Below, piece after piece: positions 7,122-15,797 of a DNA stretch of 64,000 nucleotides. Under the pieces are notes generated by a model that was not told the DNA's origin, made no database searches, and saw nothing but the letters and a program-made list of their open reading frames with translations. The position numbers were made by a program, and so were the translations under genes. The stretch covers positions 186,001 to 250,000 of the forward strand of contig JACKOD010000006.1 of assembly GCA_024234505.1 (NCBI GenBank). Direction: 5' to 3'. Numbering within the stretch: the stretch's first letter is position 1; each line of letters opens with the position of its first letter. Source of the stretch: Hahellaceae bacterium. Its GTDB lineage: Bacteria; Pseudomonadota; Gammaproteobacteria; Pseudomonadales; Oleiphilaceae.

Positions 7122-9599
7122 TTACTGCAACGACTCGATGGTACCATCCACAAATGTCACTTTGACTACGCCGCTATCCAGTAGCTGAATATCGCCCACA
7201 TCCAGACTACCCACCAGCACATTGCCCGTCATCGTCTCGCTATCACCGTTGCTGGTGAAGCTCATTTCAAACTTCACATTACCGGTGGCATCGCTAAGGA
7301 TCAGTTTTCCTGTCGTGGCGTCGGCCTGAAGATCCGCAGACTCTGCGGTTAATTTAAAGGTTTTGCCATCGACGGTAACCAATACCGACGCGGTTCCGCC
7401 GTAGATACTGGTACGATCCACCGACACCGTCGCCAGTACTTTTGGCAAACCTGTCAGCTGTACTTGCGATGTCACAATCAACTGACCTTTTATGAAAGCG
7501 TTTGCGGTTTCAGGGGAATCAACCAAGACTTCAGCCATAAAACTGCCTTTCCCTGTCTGGCTGTTGTAGTTGGCGCTGCGCCACCATACCTTGTCAATTT
7601 TATCTCTCGGCAGTTCTGCCGCGAACCTTGCTTCCAGTGCGCTCTCACTAAATACATTGTCGCTGGTCCAGCCCAGCCAGGAGCTATCAGACCCGTAGCC
7701 CTGAAAATCGTTGGCATAGATGCCCCAGCTCGAAGCATTCCAGTAGGATACGCTCCCTCTGTTCTGACTTTCAACGTGGGCAATGGCCGCATTGACCGCA
7801 TTCATATCCAACGCCTGACTGGTCAATTCCCCGCGAATCGTGAGCGAGTCCTGTGCATCAAAGAAATGGAAGGTATCAAAGCTCGCCGCGTTACTGATCG
7901 ACAGCTTGGCACTGGCGCTGAGCGTTTCGGTACCCTGGAAAAACTTCCCGGCGATACTCAGCAATTTCAAACTCATCGGAGCTTCCACGATGTTATCCAG
8001 CTTGACCAGCTCGACTTCCGCCGTGCCATTAAACCCGGCAGAACCGTTCACCACATCCAGATTTCCCTTGAGCAAGACACTCTGTATATGGCGCTCTTTG
8101 CCGTCATTATCCGCATTGTCTTTCAGATCAACAGTCACCTCCTGATCTTGTGTGAGTGCAATGTCCATCTGATTCAGCGTTAACGTCGTCATGCCGGCAA
8201 TCACTTTGCCGGTCAAGGTCGCCGTCACATTCTGGGCGCTAATCGCTTCCAGCATGCCGGCATTAACCGTCAGATTCTGACTGGTAAGATTCGTCGCCAG
8301 TTTAAGATTTTCTATCGTAACGGTTTTTGCACCGGCCAGTGTGCCGTTAATCGTGAGAGATAAGCCGTTTGTCGTGGAAAAAACCACGCTGACCGTACCT
8401 ATCACATTGTTTTCTTTGTCTTTTATTTCAACCGTGTACGTCTGAGGATTAGCTAATTCTTTTTCCAGGGTGGTTTGTGCGGAAATACTATCCATCGTTT
8501 GCGAAACCACTTCACCCAGCAACTGAGACGCCACAATCGAATCCTGATCAAACGCGTCATTCACCATCTGAGCCTGTGATTCGAAGCCGGTTGCAGCCGC
8601 ACTGCCATTTTTATCCAGCTCCATGCCCTGGGTAATGACCGTTCGCGCATTAGTGATCAACGCTTTCGCCGCCGCGATGGCACCCGCCTGATCGGTAATG
8701 GGTGTCACTGGCTCGGGATTGAAGCCGCCGTTGACAATTTGCCCTTGCGTTTGGGCAATCTGGGTATTAATCGTTACGACCGCGTCTTTCAACGTCTGAC
8801 TAGTCACCAGTTCCGCTATTTTAGCGGTACTTTTTTCAACCGCATCCACAATCTGCTGAATCGTCACGGCATCATCGGCTTTAAATTCGCCGTCTTCGAA
8901 AGACTGGGCCAGCTTTTGCAAACCGGCTTCAATACCATTTGCAATCAAAGCGGAGGCCACACCGGCGTTATAAAGCGCGTACGCCGTCGCCGCTTTCCCC
9001 TTTGCATCAATACTTGAGGCTGCTGTCACATCGGATACTTCGGTATTGATAATATCGAAGCCCACCAGTGTGCTGACTTCACTATTCGCCGCCGCCACAC
9101 TGGCCTTGGAAAGGTTGCCCACGGCAATAGCGCGGGCTGCCGCCATGTGCGTCAAGGGCGTTACCGGAATTTTGACCGTGGTGCCTTCAGGTTGTACGAC
9201 CGCATTCAACTTAAAGGTATTTTGCAATGTGATCTCCTGCCCGAACCCTGTGCCACCACAGCCATCCGCCACATCACACTTCATTTTGGTATTCGCACCC
9301 GCAGTAATTTCGAGCTTTACGATCCCTCCGCTATAGGCAGAACTCAGGGTCAGATTGTAGGCGCCGCTGGCATCCGTGGTGGTTGTCCCAACCGTTCCTT
9401 TTACCGACCCGTCTGCATTCAATTCATAAGCCGTCACTATCCCGTTGCTGACAATCCCTTTGCTCACCACACCCGACATCTGATAACTGGTGGTAGGTGC
9501 CGCTGGCCCGGCATCATTGCTGCTTTTGTGCGAACAAGCCGCCAGCAAGGTCATGGACGAAGCCACGGCAATCGCTAGTAAGTTCTTCTTGGATATCAT
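7122..9599 (-). CDS. large hypothetical lipoprotein
   Basis: A protein of about 825 residues. The frame is open from 9791, but a strong AGGAG near 9605-9609 marks ATG 9599 (six-base gap) or the adjacent ATG 9602. The N-terminus is a clean lipoprotein signal ending LLAAC. A short carboxypeptidase-regulatory-like segment follows (about residues 35-110, GVVSKGIVSNGIVTAYE). The rest is a Ser/Thr/Ala-rich, low-charge chain with many repeated strand-like segments (for example repeated LTL and VTV patterns), as in surface-exposed beta-rich lipoproteins. The family is not identified. The downstream barrel-like gene is 24 bp away, suggesting an operon encoding a surface pair. Confidence 0.65.
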   Translation of the reverse strand: MISKKNLLAIAVASSMTLLAACSHKSSNDAGPAAPTTSYQMSGVVSKGIVSNGIVTAYELNADGSVKGTVGTTTTDASGAYNLTLSSAYSGGIVKLEITAGANTKMKCDVADGCGGTGFGQEITLQNTFKLNAVVQPEGTTVKIPVTPLTHMAAARAIAVGNLSKASVAAANSEVSTLVGFDIINTEVSDVTAASSIDAKGKAATAYALYNAGVASALIANGIEAGLQKLAQSFEDGEFKADDAVTIQQIVDAVEKSTAKIAELVTSQTLKDAVVTINTQIAQTQGQIVNGGFNPEPVTPITDQAGAIAAAKALITNARTVITQGMELDKNGSAAATGFESQAQMVNDAFDQDSIVASQLLGEVVSQTMDSISAQTTLEKELANPQTYTVEIKDKENNVIGTVSVVFSTTNGLSLTINGTLAGAKTVTIENLKLATNLTSQNLTVNAGMLEAISAQNVTATLTGKVIAGMTTLTLNQMDIALTQDQEVTVDLKDNADNDGKERHIQSVLLKGNLDVVNGSAGFNGTAEVELVKLDNIVEAPMSLKLLSIAGKFFQGTETLSASAKLSISNAASFDTFHFFDAQDSLTIRGELTSQALDMNAVNAAIAHVESQNRGSVSYWNASSWGIYANDFQGYGSDSSWLGWTSDNVFSESALEARFAAELPRDKIDKVWWRSANYNSQTGKGSFMAEVLVDSPETANAFIKGQLIVTSQVQLTGLPKVLATVSVDRTSIYGGTASVLVTVDGKTFKLTAESADLQADATTGKLILSDATGNVKFEMSFTSNGDSETMTGNVLVGSLDVGDIQLLDSGVVKVTFVDGTIESLQ

Positions 9600-9602
9600 C
9601 AT

Positions 9603-9935
9603 ATGCTCCTTTCTGCCATGTCGGCAGTTTTCCATTGTTTTTACTAGGGAGGTGCCTTCCGCAGTTGAAGGGGAAAACGCCGTTAACTGAAATATATGCC
9701 ACAAATAATAGACAACACTTCCACGATGTCCTGTCATTCGCCTCCAGCCATTTGTAACGTTTTGTAAATCTGCGGATATCCGGCATGCCATCTTTCGTCA
9801 CAATTCATCGCTACTCCATCTTAATCCCGCCACGGCCCTTCCACTTTTTCCGCGTTAAATACACATCAAGGACGGACGAAACTTCAACGCTCCTGACACT
9901 CTTTTGCCCAGCACGATCCTTCAAGGAGAGCTTTC
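9603..9935. other. divergent intergenic region
   Basis: These 333 bases separate the large lipoprotein gene (leftward) from the OmpA-like gene (rightward). They hold the ribosome-binding sites of both genes (AGGAG near 9605-9609 and AAGGAGA near 9924-9930) and must carry two divergent promoters. The middle is AT-rich. I see no convincing -35/-10 pair, repeat or small gene. Confidence 0.5.
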
Positions 9936-10736
9936 ATGAAAACATCAACACTTCACCATACCAAGCGCACTTCAACCCAACTGACACCTGCACGTCTGGT
10001 TCTGGCGGCCCTGCCACTGGCACTACTGGCCGCCTGTGCCCATGAATCCTTACCCGCAGACTCGCTTCAAAGTAACGCAACTGTCACACAGCAATGGGAT
10101 GCTACGCCGCCCGACACACATACGGTCACGGCAAGCCCTGCCCGTGGTGAGCCAACAGAGCTTACCGCCGACGTGGCAGACGCAGACTATGATGCACAAC
10201 AGCAAACCGTATCCGATGTCACCCATGACCCCGTTACGGATACCAACGCAATCGACAATAAGGAAGACGCTATGACCGTATTGGTAATCGAAAGCCCTGA
10301 ACAACTCGCCAAGCTCGCCGAGCAACAAGCCGCCGCCAACCTGCTTACGGTCGCAAACGCTACAATGGCAGCAGAAGATGCGATACCACGTCCGACTCAG
10401 CGCATTTTCCATTTCGGATTCAATAAAGCGCAGCTGCCTGAGGAAGACGCCCGCATCATCGAACAGCATGCGTCTTACCTAAAGGAAAATCCGGATCTGA
10501 AAATTCGCGTTAACGGACATACTGACGCGCAAGGTAACGATAACTACAATCAAAGCCTGTCTGAAAAACGTGCGGCCAAAGTCGCCGAACAACTGCAAAA
10601 AATGGGCATTGAGAAAAGCCGGATAGAAATTGTTGGCTGGGGTAGTCACGCTCCGATGATTAACCCTACCTCTCAAAAGGAAAACCGTCGTATTGAACTG
10701 GAGTATGTCGAGTCACAGTTTGCATCGAACCATTAA
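9936..10736 (+). CDS. OmpA-family lipoprotein with C-terminal peptidoglycan-binding domain
   Basis: A 266-residue protein with a strong AAGGAGA ribosome-binding site. A lipoprotein signal ends LLAAC near residue 33. An acidic, Thr/Asp-rich linker (about 40-145) leads to an OmpA C-terminal domain (about 150-262) with the characteristic NGHTDAQGNDNYNQSLSEKR core, which binds diaminopimelate in peptidoglycan. It probably tethers the outer membrane to the wall. A sortase-associated OmpA-like protein (PdsO) is known from dedicated sortase systems, but this gene lies 8 kb from the sortase and I see no specific evidence for that identity. The 9-bp hairpin at 10763-10784 may end its transcript. Confidence 0.8.
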   Translation: MKTSTLHHTKRTSTQLTPARLVLAALPLALLAACAHESLPADSLQSNATVTQQWDATPPDTHTVTASPARGEPTELTADVADADYDAQQQTVSDVTHDPVTDTNAIDNKEDAMTVLVIESPEQLAKLAEQQAAANLLTVANATMAAEDAIPRPTQRIFHFGFNKAQLPEEDARIIEQHASYLKENPDLKIRVNGHTDAQGNDNYNQSLSEKRAAKVAEQLQKMGIEKSRIEIVGWGSHAPMINPTSQKENRRIELEYVESQFASNH

Positions 10737-10762
10737 ACGCAAGCCTTGAATGTCCCCATCGC

Positions 10763-10784
10763 GCCGGAAGCGCCCGCTTCCGGC
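10763..10784. terminator. hairpin between the OmpA-like gene and hypE
   Basis: A perfect 9-bp stem (GCCGGAAGC / GCTTCCGGC) with a 4-base loop lies 27 bp after the OmpA-like stop. No T-run follows, so intrinsic termination is possible but not certain. It sits between convergent transcripts. Confidence 0.45.
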
Positions 10785-10841
10785 TATAGTAGCTCGACCC
10801 ATCGGGACGAGGCCGATAGCCGAGCGATCGAGATACCCCTT

Positions 10842-10926
10842 GTAGGCGGGGCATCCTCGCCACGCAGGTCGAAGTCGGTTAATTCGATACCGCTCCCCCC
10901 GAGCGCCCCGAGGACGGGCCGCCTAC
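10842..10926. repeat. imperfect REP-like palindrome
   Basis: GTAGGCGGGGCATCCTCG at 10842-10859 is matched on the opposite strand at 10909-10926 (14 of 18 positions, differing only in the central four), with about 49 bases between. The unit resembles the GTAG...GC-rich...GAAG intergenic repeats common in gammaproteobacteria. It fills most of the gap between the OmpA-like gene and hypE. Similar GTAG/GGGGC-TCC pieces occur near 24724 and 26700. Confidence 0.5.
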
Positions 10927-10984
10927 CGTCCTGCCGTTGTCGGTGGGGCTGTTAACGTATTACCGGACAAAACCTCAACACGCC

Positions 10985-12007
10985 CTAGCAAATTCTGGGT
11001 AACGGGTCACCGCTTAGCCAGTCTACGCGCCGAAGTCCACCTAACGTTGTTCGCATACTCACCTGTCCGGGATAATCCGCACTCACTTCGCCAATGAGTG
11101 CGGCCTGCTCACCCTGGGGATGCGACCTCATCGTGGCGAGTAAATACGCGGTCTGCTCTGGCGGACAAAATGCCAGCAATTTCCCTTCGTTCGCGACAAA
11201 AAGTGGATCCAGCCCAAACAGATCGCAAGCCCCCTGCACGGCGGGGTTAACGGGGATAGCTTTTTCCTCCAGACGGATGCCTAACTGTGTCTGGCTGGCA
11301 ATTTCGTTCAGCACTGCCGCAACACCACCACGCGTCGGATCTCTCATACAATGGATATCGGGGACGGCGACGATCATGGCTTCGATCAATCCATGTAACG
11401 ATTGCGTATCCGACATCAAGTCACTATCAAACTGCAAGCCTTCCCTAAGCGACATAACCGCCATACCATGATCGCCCAGCGTACCGCTGAGCAGAATCTG
11501 ATCGCCCGGTCGTATTTGTGTTACACCGCGCGACTGATCATCCAACATTTCACCCACACAGGTTGTCGTAATAAACACGCCATCGGCTTTACCCCGCTCA
11601 ACCACTTTGGTATCTCCCGTTACAATGGAGACACCGGCCTCCTGCGCCGCGCGGGCCATGGACGCCGCGATTCGTTTCAAATCTGCCAGCGGAAAGCCCT
11701 CTTCCAGAATAAAGGCCGCCGTCAGATAGCGTGGACGAGCGCCGGCCAACGCCAGATCATTCAGACTGCCATGTACCGCCAGCGAACCGATGTCTCCACC
11801 GGGAAAAAAGAGAGGGGAAATCACATGGCTATCGGTAGCCACCACTAACTTTTGACAAGGTGCAGGCAAAACCGCCTGATCATTACGCGCGCTCAGCACC
11901 GCATTGTCAAAGGCAGGAAGAAATAACGCATCAATCAATTGCGTCATCGCCCGCCCCCCGCCACCATGGGCCATTTCTACCTTGCCATGCGTCCAATCCA
12001 GACTCAT
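10985..12007 (-). CDS. hypE: hydrogenase maturation factor HypE
   Basis: A 340-residue protein starting at ATG 12007 with AAGGAG eight bases upstream. HypE dehydrates the carbamoyl group that HypF places on its C-terminal cysteine to a thiocyanate, the source of the cyanide ligands of the [NiFe] centre. Family signs are the N-terminal AHGGGGRAM nucleotide-binding motif, the PurM-like fold with GDTKV and DPTRGGV segments, and the invariant C-terminal PRIC, whose last cysteine is the modified residue. It is the last gene of hypABFCDE, 12 bp after hypD. All key residues are present, so it should be functional. Confidence 0.95.
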   Translation of the reverse strand: MSLDWTHGKVEMAHGGGGRAMTQLIDALFLPAFDNAVLSARNDQAVLPAPCQKLVVATDSHVISPLFFPGGDIGSLAVHGSLNDLALAGARPRYLTAAFILEEGFPLADLKRIAASMARAAQEAGVSIVTGDTKVVERGKADGVFITTTCVGEMLDDQSRGVTQIRPGDQILLSGTLGDHGMAVMSLREGLQFDSDLMSDTQSLHGLIEAMIVAVPDIHCMRDPTRGGVAAVLNEIASQTQLGIRLEEKAIPVNPAVQGACDLFGLDPLFVANEGKLLAFCPPEQTAYLLATMRSHPQGEQAALIGEVSADYPGQVSMRTTLGGLRRVDWLSGDPLPRIC

Positions 12008-12019
12008 ATAATTTTCTCC

Positions 12020-13129
12020 TTACGTTTCAGAGCGATACCGATAGTGTGCCGCACAAGCGCCTTCTGAAGACACCATGCAGGCCCCCATCGGATGATCCGG
12101 CGTACAGGGAGCCCCGAAGAGTTTGCAATCTTTTGGCGATTTCATACCGCGCAACACATCCGGACAATCACAGGCCGGATTTTCTTTGCCTCGGGGGATC
12201 GTTGTTTTAAATCGCTTTTCCGCATCCCAAGGGGAAAAAATGTCACGAATCTTAAGTGCGCTGTCGGCCAGCCCTCCCAAACCTCGCCATTCAAACTGCG
12301 ACCGAATCTCGAATACCTCGTTAACCACCTGCTGTGCTTTCGGGTTACCGTTCGGACGAACCGCCCGGGTATATTGATTTTCAACTTCGGCGCGCCCCTC
12401 ATTCACCTGAATAATCAGCTGAAGCAAGGCCTGTAACACATCCAACGGCTCGAATCCGGCGACAACAATAGGTAAATGCCATCGCTGTGCAATAGGCACA
12501 TAAGGTGCAGTGCCCACGACCGTACTGACATGGGCGGGCCCGACCAATCCATCCAGACCCGGCTCAGCTGCCGGAATGCCTGACAAAATTGCTTCCATGG
12601 CAGGGGGGGTCAGCACGTGATTACAAAATACACTGAAATTGGTTAACCCCAGCGCTCGGGCCTGTTGCAGTGCCAGCGCCGTCGGAGGCGTGGTCGTCTC
12701 AAAACCGATCGCAAAAAAAATGACGTCCCGATCCGGAAATTGTTGCGCCAGGGCAACTGCATCGCTCACGGCATACACCATCCGCACATCAGCCCCTTCG
12801 GCACGGGCTTTAAGTAAACTGACCCCACGGGCACCCGGCACACGCAACATGTCGCCGTAACTGCAAAGAATAACGCCGGGTAACCGTGCTAACGCAATCG
12901 CCTGATCGACCCGGGCCATGGGCAAAACACAGACCGGGCAGCCCGGGCCATGTATCATCGACACATTCGCGGGCAATAAATCGGGAATCCCATAGCGAAA
13001 CAATGCATGGGTATGGCCGCCACAAAACTCCATAAAACGATAACTCTTTTCCGGCCTGACGGCTTGTTGAATACGATGTAACAACTTCTGCCCTAATGCA
13101 CCATCACGAAACTCATCGAGATAATTCAT
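12020..13129 (-). CDS. hypD: hydrogenase maturation factor HypD
   Basis: A 369-residue iron-sulfur protein that, with HypC, is the scaffold on which Fe(CN)2CO is assembled before transfer to the hydrogenase large subunit. Conserved signatures are present: FCGGHTH near residue 38, GPGCPVC near 66, and a C-terminal cysteine-rich region (CDCPDVLRG, CKLFGAPC, MGACMVSSEGAC) that holds the [4Fe-4S] cluster. Its ATG overlaps the hypC stop as ATGA, implying translational coupling and matched amounts of HypC and HypD. Length is normal for the family. Confidence 0.95.
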   Translation of the reverse strand: MNYLDEFRDGALGQKLLHRIQQAVRPEKSYRFMEFCGGHTHALFRYGIPDLLPANVSMIHGPGCPVCVLPMARVDQAIALARLPGVILCSYGDMLRVPGARGVSLLKARAEGADVRMVYAVSDAVALAQQFPDRDVIFFAIGFETTTPPTALALQQARALGLTNFSVFCNHVLTPPAMEAILSGIPAAEPGLDGLVGPAHVSTVVGTAPYVPIAQRWHLPIVVAGFEPLDVLQALLQLIIQVNEGRAEVENQYTRAVRPNGNPKAQQVVNEVFEIRSQFEWRGLGGLADSALKIRDIFSPWDAEKRFKTTIPRGKENPACDCPDVLRGMKSPKDCKLFGAPCTPDHPMGACMVSSEGACAAHYRYRSET

Positions 13130-13338
13130 GGTTGACCTTCAAACAAAGCCAGGGTTCGTTTTGCTTCCTCTTCATCAAGCTTTTGCAAGGCATACCCCAC
13201 ATGCAATATGACATAATCTCCTACCGCAATATCGTCGACCAAAGCCACGCAGATTTCTCGCCGAATCCCCTGCAAGGTCACCCGTGCTCGCTGTCCGGGT
13301 AACAATGCTTCAATTCTGACCGGTATCGCCAGACACAT
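13126..13338 (-). CDS. hypC: hydrogenase maturation chaperone HypC
   Basis: A 70-residue protein of the HypC/HybG family. It begins MCLAIP, and Cys2 (exposed after removal of Met1) is the residue that binds iron with HypD and contacts the hydrogenase large-subunit precursor. The middle contains the typical DDIAVGDYVILHVG barrel segment and the C-terminus is an acidic helix. It starts 2 bp after the hypF stop and overlaps hypD by four bases, so it sits within a tightly coupled operon. It is complete. Confidence 0.95.
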   Translation of the reverse strand: MCLAIPVRIEALLPGQRARVTLQGIRREICVALVDDIAVGDYVILHVGYALQKLDEEEAKRTLALFEGQP

Positions 13339-13340
13339 GT

Positions 13341-15797
13341 CTAATTCTCCTGTGCTTTTGCAAACCCATGGGCATACCAGAGCTGACCCAGACTCAAACC
13401 TGCATCATTCACGGGCACCCGTTGCGGTACAAGTAGCTGCAGACCGATCCGCTTCAAAGCAGCGGCCAATCCGGAACACAATAGCTGATTTTGCATGCAT
13501 CCACCGGTCGCCACCACGAATCGGGATGAGATCGGCAGACGACCAGCCACCCAAAGCGCCAAGCCTTCTGCCACCCCGTCATGCCAGAAACGGGCCGCAT
13601 CGGCAGGCTCATTTATTTCCAACACGGCAGAGAGCAGCGGGTATAAATCCAGCGTTGCTGCTTCACCCTCAAGCATACGCCTTACCAGTGCCGGTGTAAT
13701 GGAGTGCGATCTACCCTGTCTGGCCAGAGCTTCTAACTCCATGGCCGCCTGCCCTTCATAACTGCAAGACTCCATGCCTAAAATCAAGGCGGCGGCGGCA
13801 TCAAACCAGCGCCCTAAACTGCTGGTATGGCGAGGCGAAGACTGCGACATCCAGGACAACAAGGCCGCTGCTTTTTTACCAAATCGCCGAACGATTGCTT
13901 CTGTCTGGCCGGTTTGGTACAGGAATGCCACAGCGTATCGCCAGGGTTCCCTGGCGGCTTTGTCTCCACCGAGTGACGCAAGGCCGCGTATACTCCCGGT
14001 ATGGCTTATCTCGCGATCAGCGATCTGGTAGCGTTCGCCCCCCCATGCCTGTCCGTCATCCCCCAGACCGAAACCATCCAAAACCAGCCCCACACCCGGT
14101 GAGGCCTGATGAAATTCAACCAGTGCCGCCGCTAAATGTGCTCGATGATGGGACACCCTGATGAGAGGGACATACCAGCGTGCCGCAAGCTGCTCGGCAA
14201 GCTGCGAGCTGAAAAAGTCCGGATGCCGATCACAGACAATCTTTGTCGGGGTATCAAAATTTCGCGACCAGTTTTCGATCCATTGCACCAATTGCTCCGT
14301 GGTCTCCGGATGCCCGAGATCCCCCACATGAGGAGAGATCCAGGCATCATCGCCCTGCCCCCAACAAAAGGTATTTTTCTGCCATCCACCTAAAGCCAAG
14401 GTGCAGGGAACCGCTTCCGGTAATCGAACACGGTCAGGCGATGCCCCTCGGCCCAAACGCAACGGTCGATAACCCGGGAATCTGAACGACTCATTTAAAA
14501 TACAATCGTCTACTATTAAATTCTTTTTTAATTCATAAGTTAGACGACTGTCTTTTAATCCAAAATTATTTTCATAAATTAAAAGACGATCGTATTTTAA
14601 AGAACCTGACTCCTGGATTGCATCAAACACACTATCATCCAGACGATGCACAATCGGTCGCGAATGCCATATGACGAGGTCGGCCAAGGTATCCAACGCA
14701 ACGATGGCCTGCTCATTGTCCGTTTGCAGCGGCGCACCCGACGTATTGCCACTGGTCAAAACCCAAATGGGCAATGACTCAGTTCGCTCTGTATTTTCCT
14801 GCCGCCGCCAAGCATCCATCAACAAGTAATGCCAGGCGGCATGTGGCAACATGATGCCAAGCTTATCCAGACCCGATACCACCTGTGGCAAGCGCATTTT
14901 TCCTTGCCTCGTAAGCGGAAGCAGAACAATCGGTGCCGAGTCAGAACTTAACAAAACCTTATCCGACTCCCGCAGATGTACCCACGCGCTGGCGGCTTCA
15001 AGAGAGGGCACCATCACGGCAAAGGGCTGTGCCGGGCGATGCTTGCGTGATCGTAACGTCGCTACCGCCTTCGGATTGAGCGCATCACAAATCAAATGAA
15101 AGCCCCCCAAACCTTTGAGGGCCACGATGCCACCGTTACCAAGACAATTGACCGCATCTAGCCAAAGCGGCTCATCCGTAACGGCTGTCGGCGTCTCCCC
15201 TGCAAAAAAGGCCGGGCCACACTGACGACAGGTATTGAGTTGCGAATGAAAGCGCCGATCGTCCGGGTTCTCGTACTCCGACTGGCATTGTGCACACATG
15301 GGAAAACTCACCATGCTGGTATTCGCCCGATCGAAAGGAAGTTGTCGCGTCAGACTATAGCGTGGCCCGCACTGTGCGCAGGCAATAAAAGGGTAGCGGT
15401 AACGGCGGTTCGCAGGATCAAACAATTCTTTAAGGCAGCACTGACAAAGTGCCCGATCTTTCGGCCAATTGGGGCTGAACGGTGCCTCCTCTGACGTTCT
15501 GAGCGAAAATCCATCCATCGGCGCAACGCCTTCCATCGGTGTCACCACACAGTTAACTACCTCGGCTCCTGCGGGCCAGAGACGGTCGATACCGGAGGCA
15601 AACCGAAGGTGTTGATCTTCCCGCCCTTGTAATAGAAGCTCAACCTCGTCACCGCGATTGCCAACCCAACCCGACAGCCCGCAGGCTAATGCGCGGTTAT
15701 ACAAAAACGGCCGCATTCCCACGCCCTGAACCTGTCCCTGTAAGCGCCATAACGCCGTACACAAAGCACCTGTCTCGGACGCCGACGCGCTGCTCAT
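13341..15797 (-). CDS. hypF: carbamoyltransferase HypF with an in-frame AT-rich insertion
   Basis: HypF makes carbamoyl-adenylate from carbamoyl phosphate and transfers the carbamoyl group to HypE. Start chosen at 15797, where ATG overlaps the hypB stop (ATGA); the open frame extends to 15926 without support. Domains in order: acylphosphatase (GQVQGVGMRP), two zinc-finger segments (CQCC...CAQC and CAQC...CRQC), a YrdC-like domain (LKGLGGFHLICD) and a Kae1-like domain (SHHRAHLAAA, LDGFGLGDDG). The product is 818 residues, about 40 more than expected, because residues about 396-435 come from a 120-bp AT-rich palindromic insertion (14493-14612) between DDSVFDAIQES and FRFPGYRPLRL. The frame is kept, so the protein may still work. 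Confidence 0.93.
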   Translation of the reverse strand: MSSASASETGALCTALWRLQGQVQGVGMRPFLYNRALACGLSGWVGNRGDEVELLLQGREDQHLRFASGIDRLWPAGAEVVNCVVTPMEGVAPMDGFSLRTSEEAPFSPNWPKDRALCQCCLKELFDPANRRYRYPFIACAQCGPRYSLTRQLPFDRANTSMVSFPMCAQCQSEYENPDDRRFHSQLNTCRQCGPAFFAGETPTAVTDEPLWLDAVNCLGNGGIVALKGLGGFHLICDALNPKAVATLRSRKHRPAQPFAVMVPSLEAASAWVHLRESDKVLLSSDSAPIVLLPLTRQGKMRLPQVVSGLDKLGIMLPHAAWHYLLMDAWRRQENTERTESLPIWVLTSGNTSGAPLQTDNEQAIVALDTLADLVIWHSRPIVHRLDDSVFDAIQESGSLKYDRLLIYENNFGLKDSRLTYELKKNLIVDDCILNESFRFPGYRPLRLGRGASPDRVRLPEAVPCTLALGGWQKNTFCWGQGDDAWISPHVGDLGHPETTEQLVQWIENWSRNFDTPTKIVCDRHPDFFSSQLAEQLAARWYVPLIRVSHHRAHLAAALVEFHQASPGVGLVLDGFGLGDDGQAWGGERYQIADREISHTGSIRGLASLGGDKAAREPWRYAVAFLYQTGQTEAIVRRFGKKAAALLSWMSQSSPRHTSSLGRWFDAAAALILGMESCSYEGQAAMELEALARQGRSHSITPALVRRMLEGEAATLDLYPLLSAVLEINEPADAARFWHDGVAEGLALWVAGRLPISSRFVVATGGCMQNQLLCSGLAAALKRIGLQLLVPQRVPVNDAGLSLGQLWYAHGFAKAQEN
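14493..14612. repeat. 120-bp palindromic AT-rich element inserted in hypF
   Basis: A segment of about 23% GC inside a far more GC-rich gene. Outer inverted repeats lie at 14494-14511 and 14584-14601 (17 of 18 paired). Inner ones are 14506-14512/14541-14547 (TCGTCTA/TAGACGA) and a perfect 10-bp stem 14550-14559/14578-14587 (GTCTTTTAAT/ATTAAAAGAC). GACTC at 14488-14492 recurs at 14608-14612, a possible 5-bp target duplication. Removing 120 bp (40 codons) restores a HypF of ordinary length. The encoded peptide repeats itself (LKYDRLLIYE and LKDSRLTYE). It encodes no transposase; if mobile, it would need help in trans. Confidence 0.7.

Noticed and set aside
9936..10736. OmpA-like lipoprotein as the PdsO partner of the sortase system
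   Set aside because: It lies 8 kb away behind the hyp operon and shows only general OmpA-domain features.
14130..14400. Open frames on both strands inside hypF
   Set aside because: They are antisense or out-of-frame shadows of a gene with strong family motifs throughout.
14493..14612. Group I/II intron or intein in hypF
   Set aside because: Only 120 bp, no splice motifs or intein blocks, and the frame is simply open; a translated insertion fits better.
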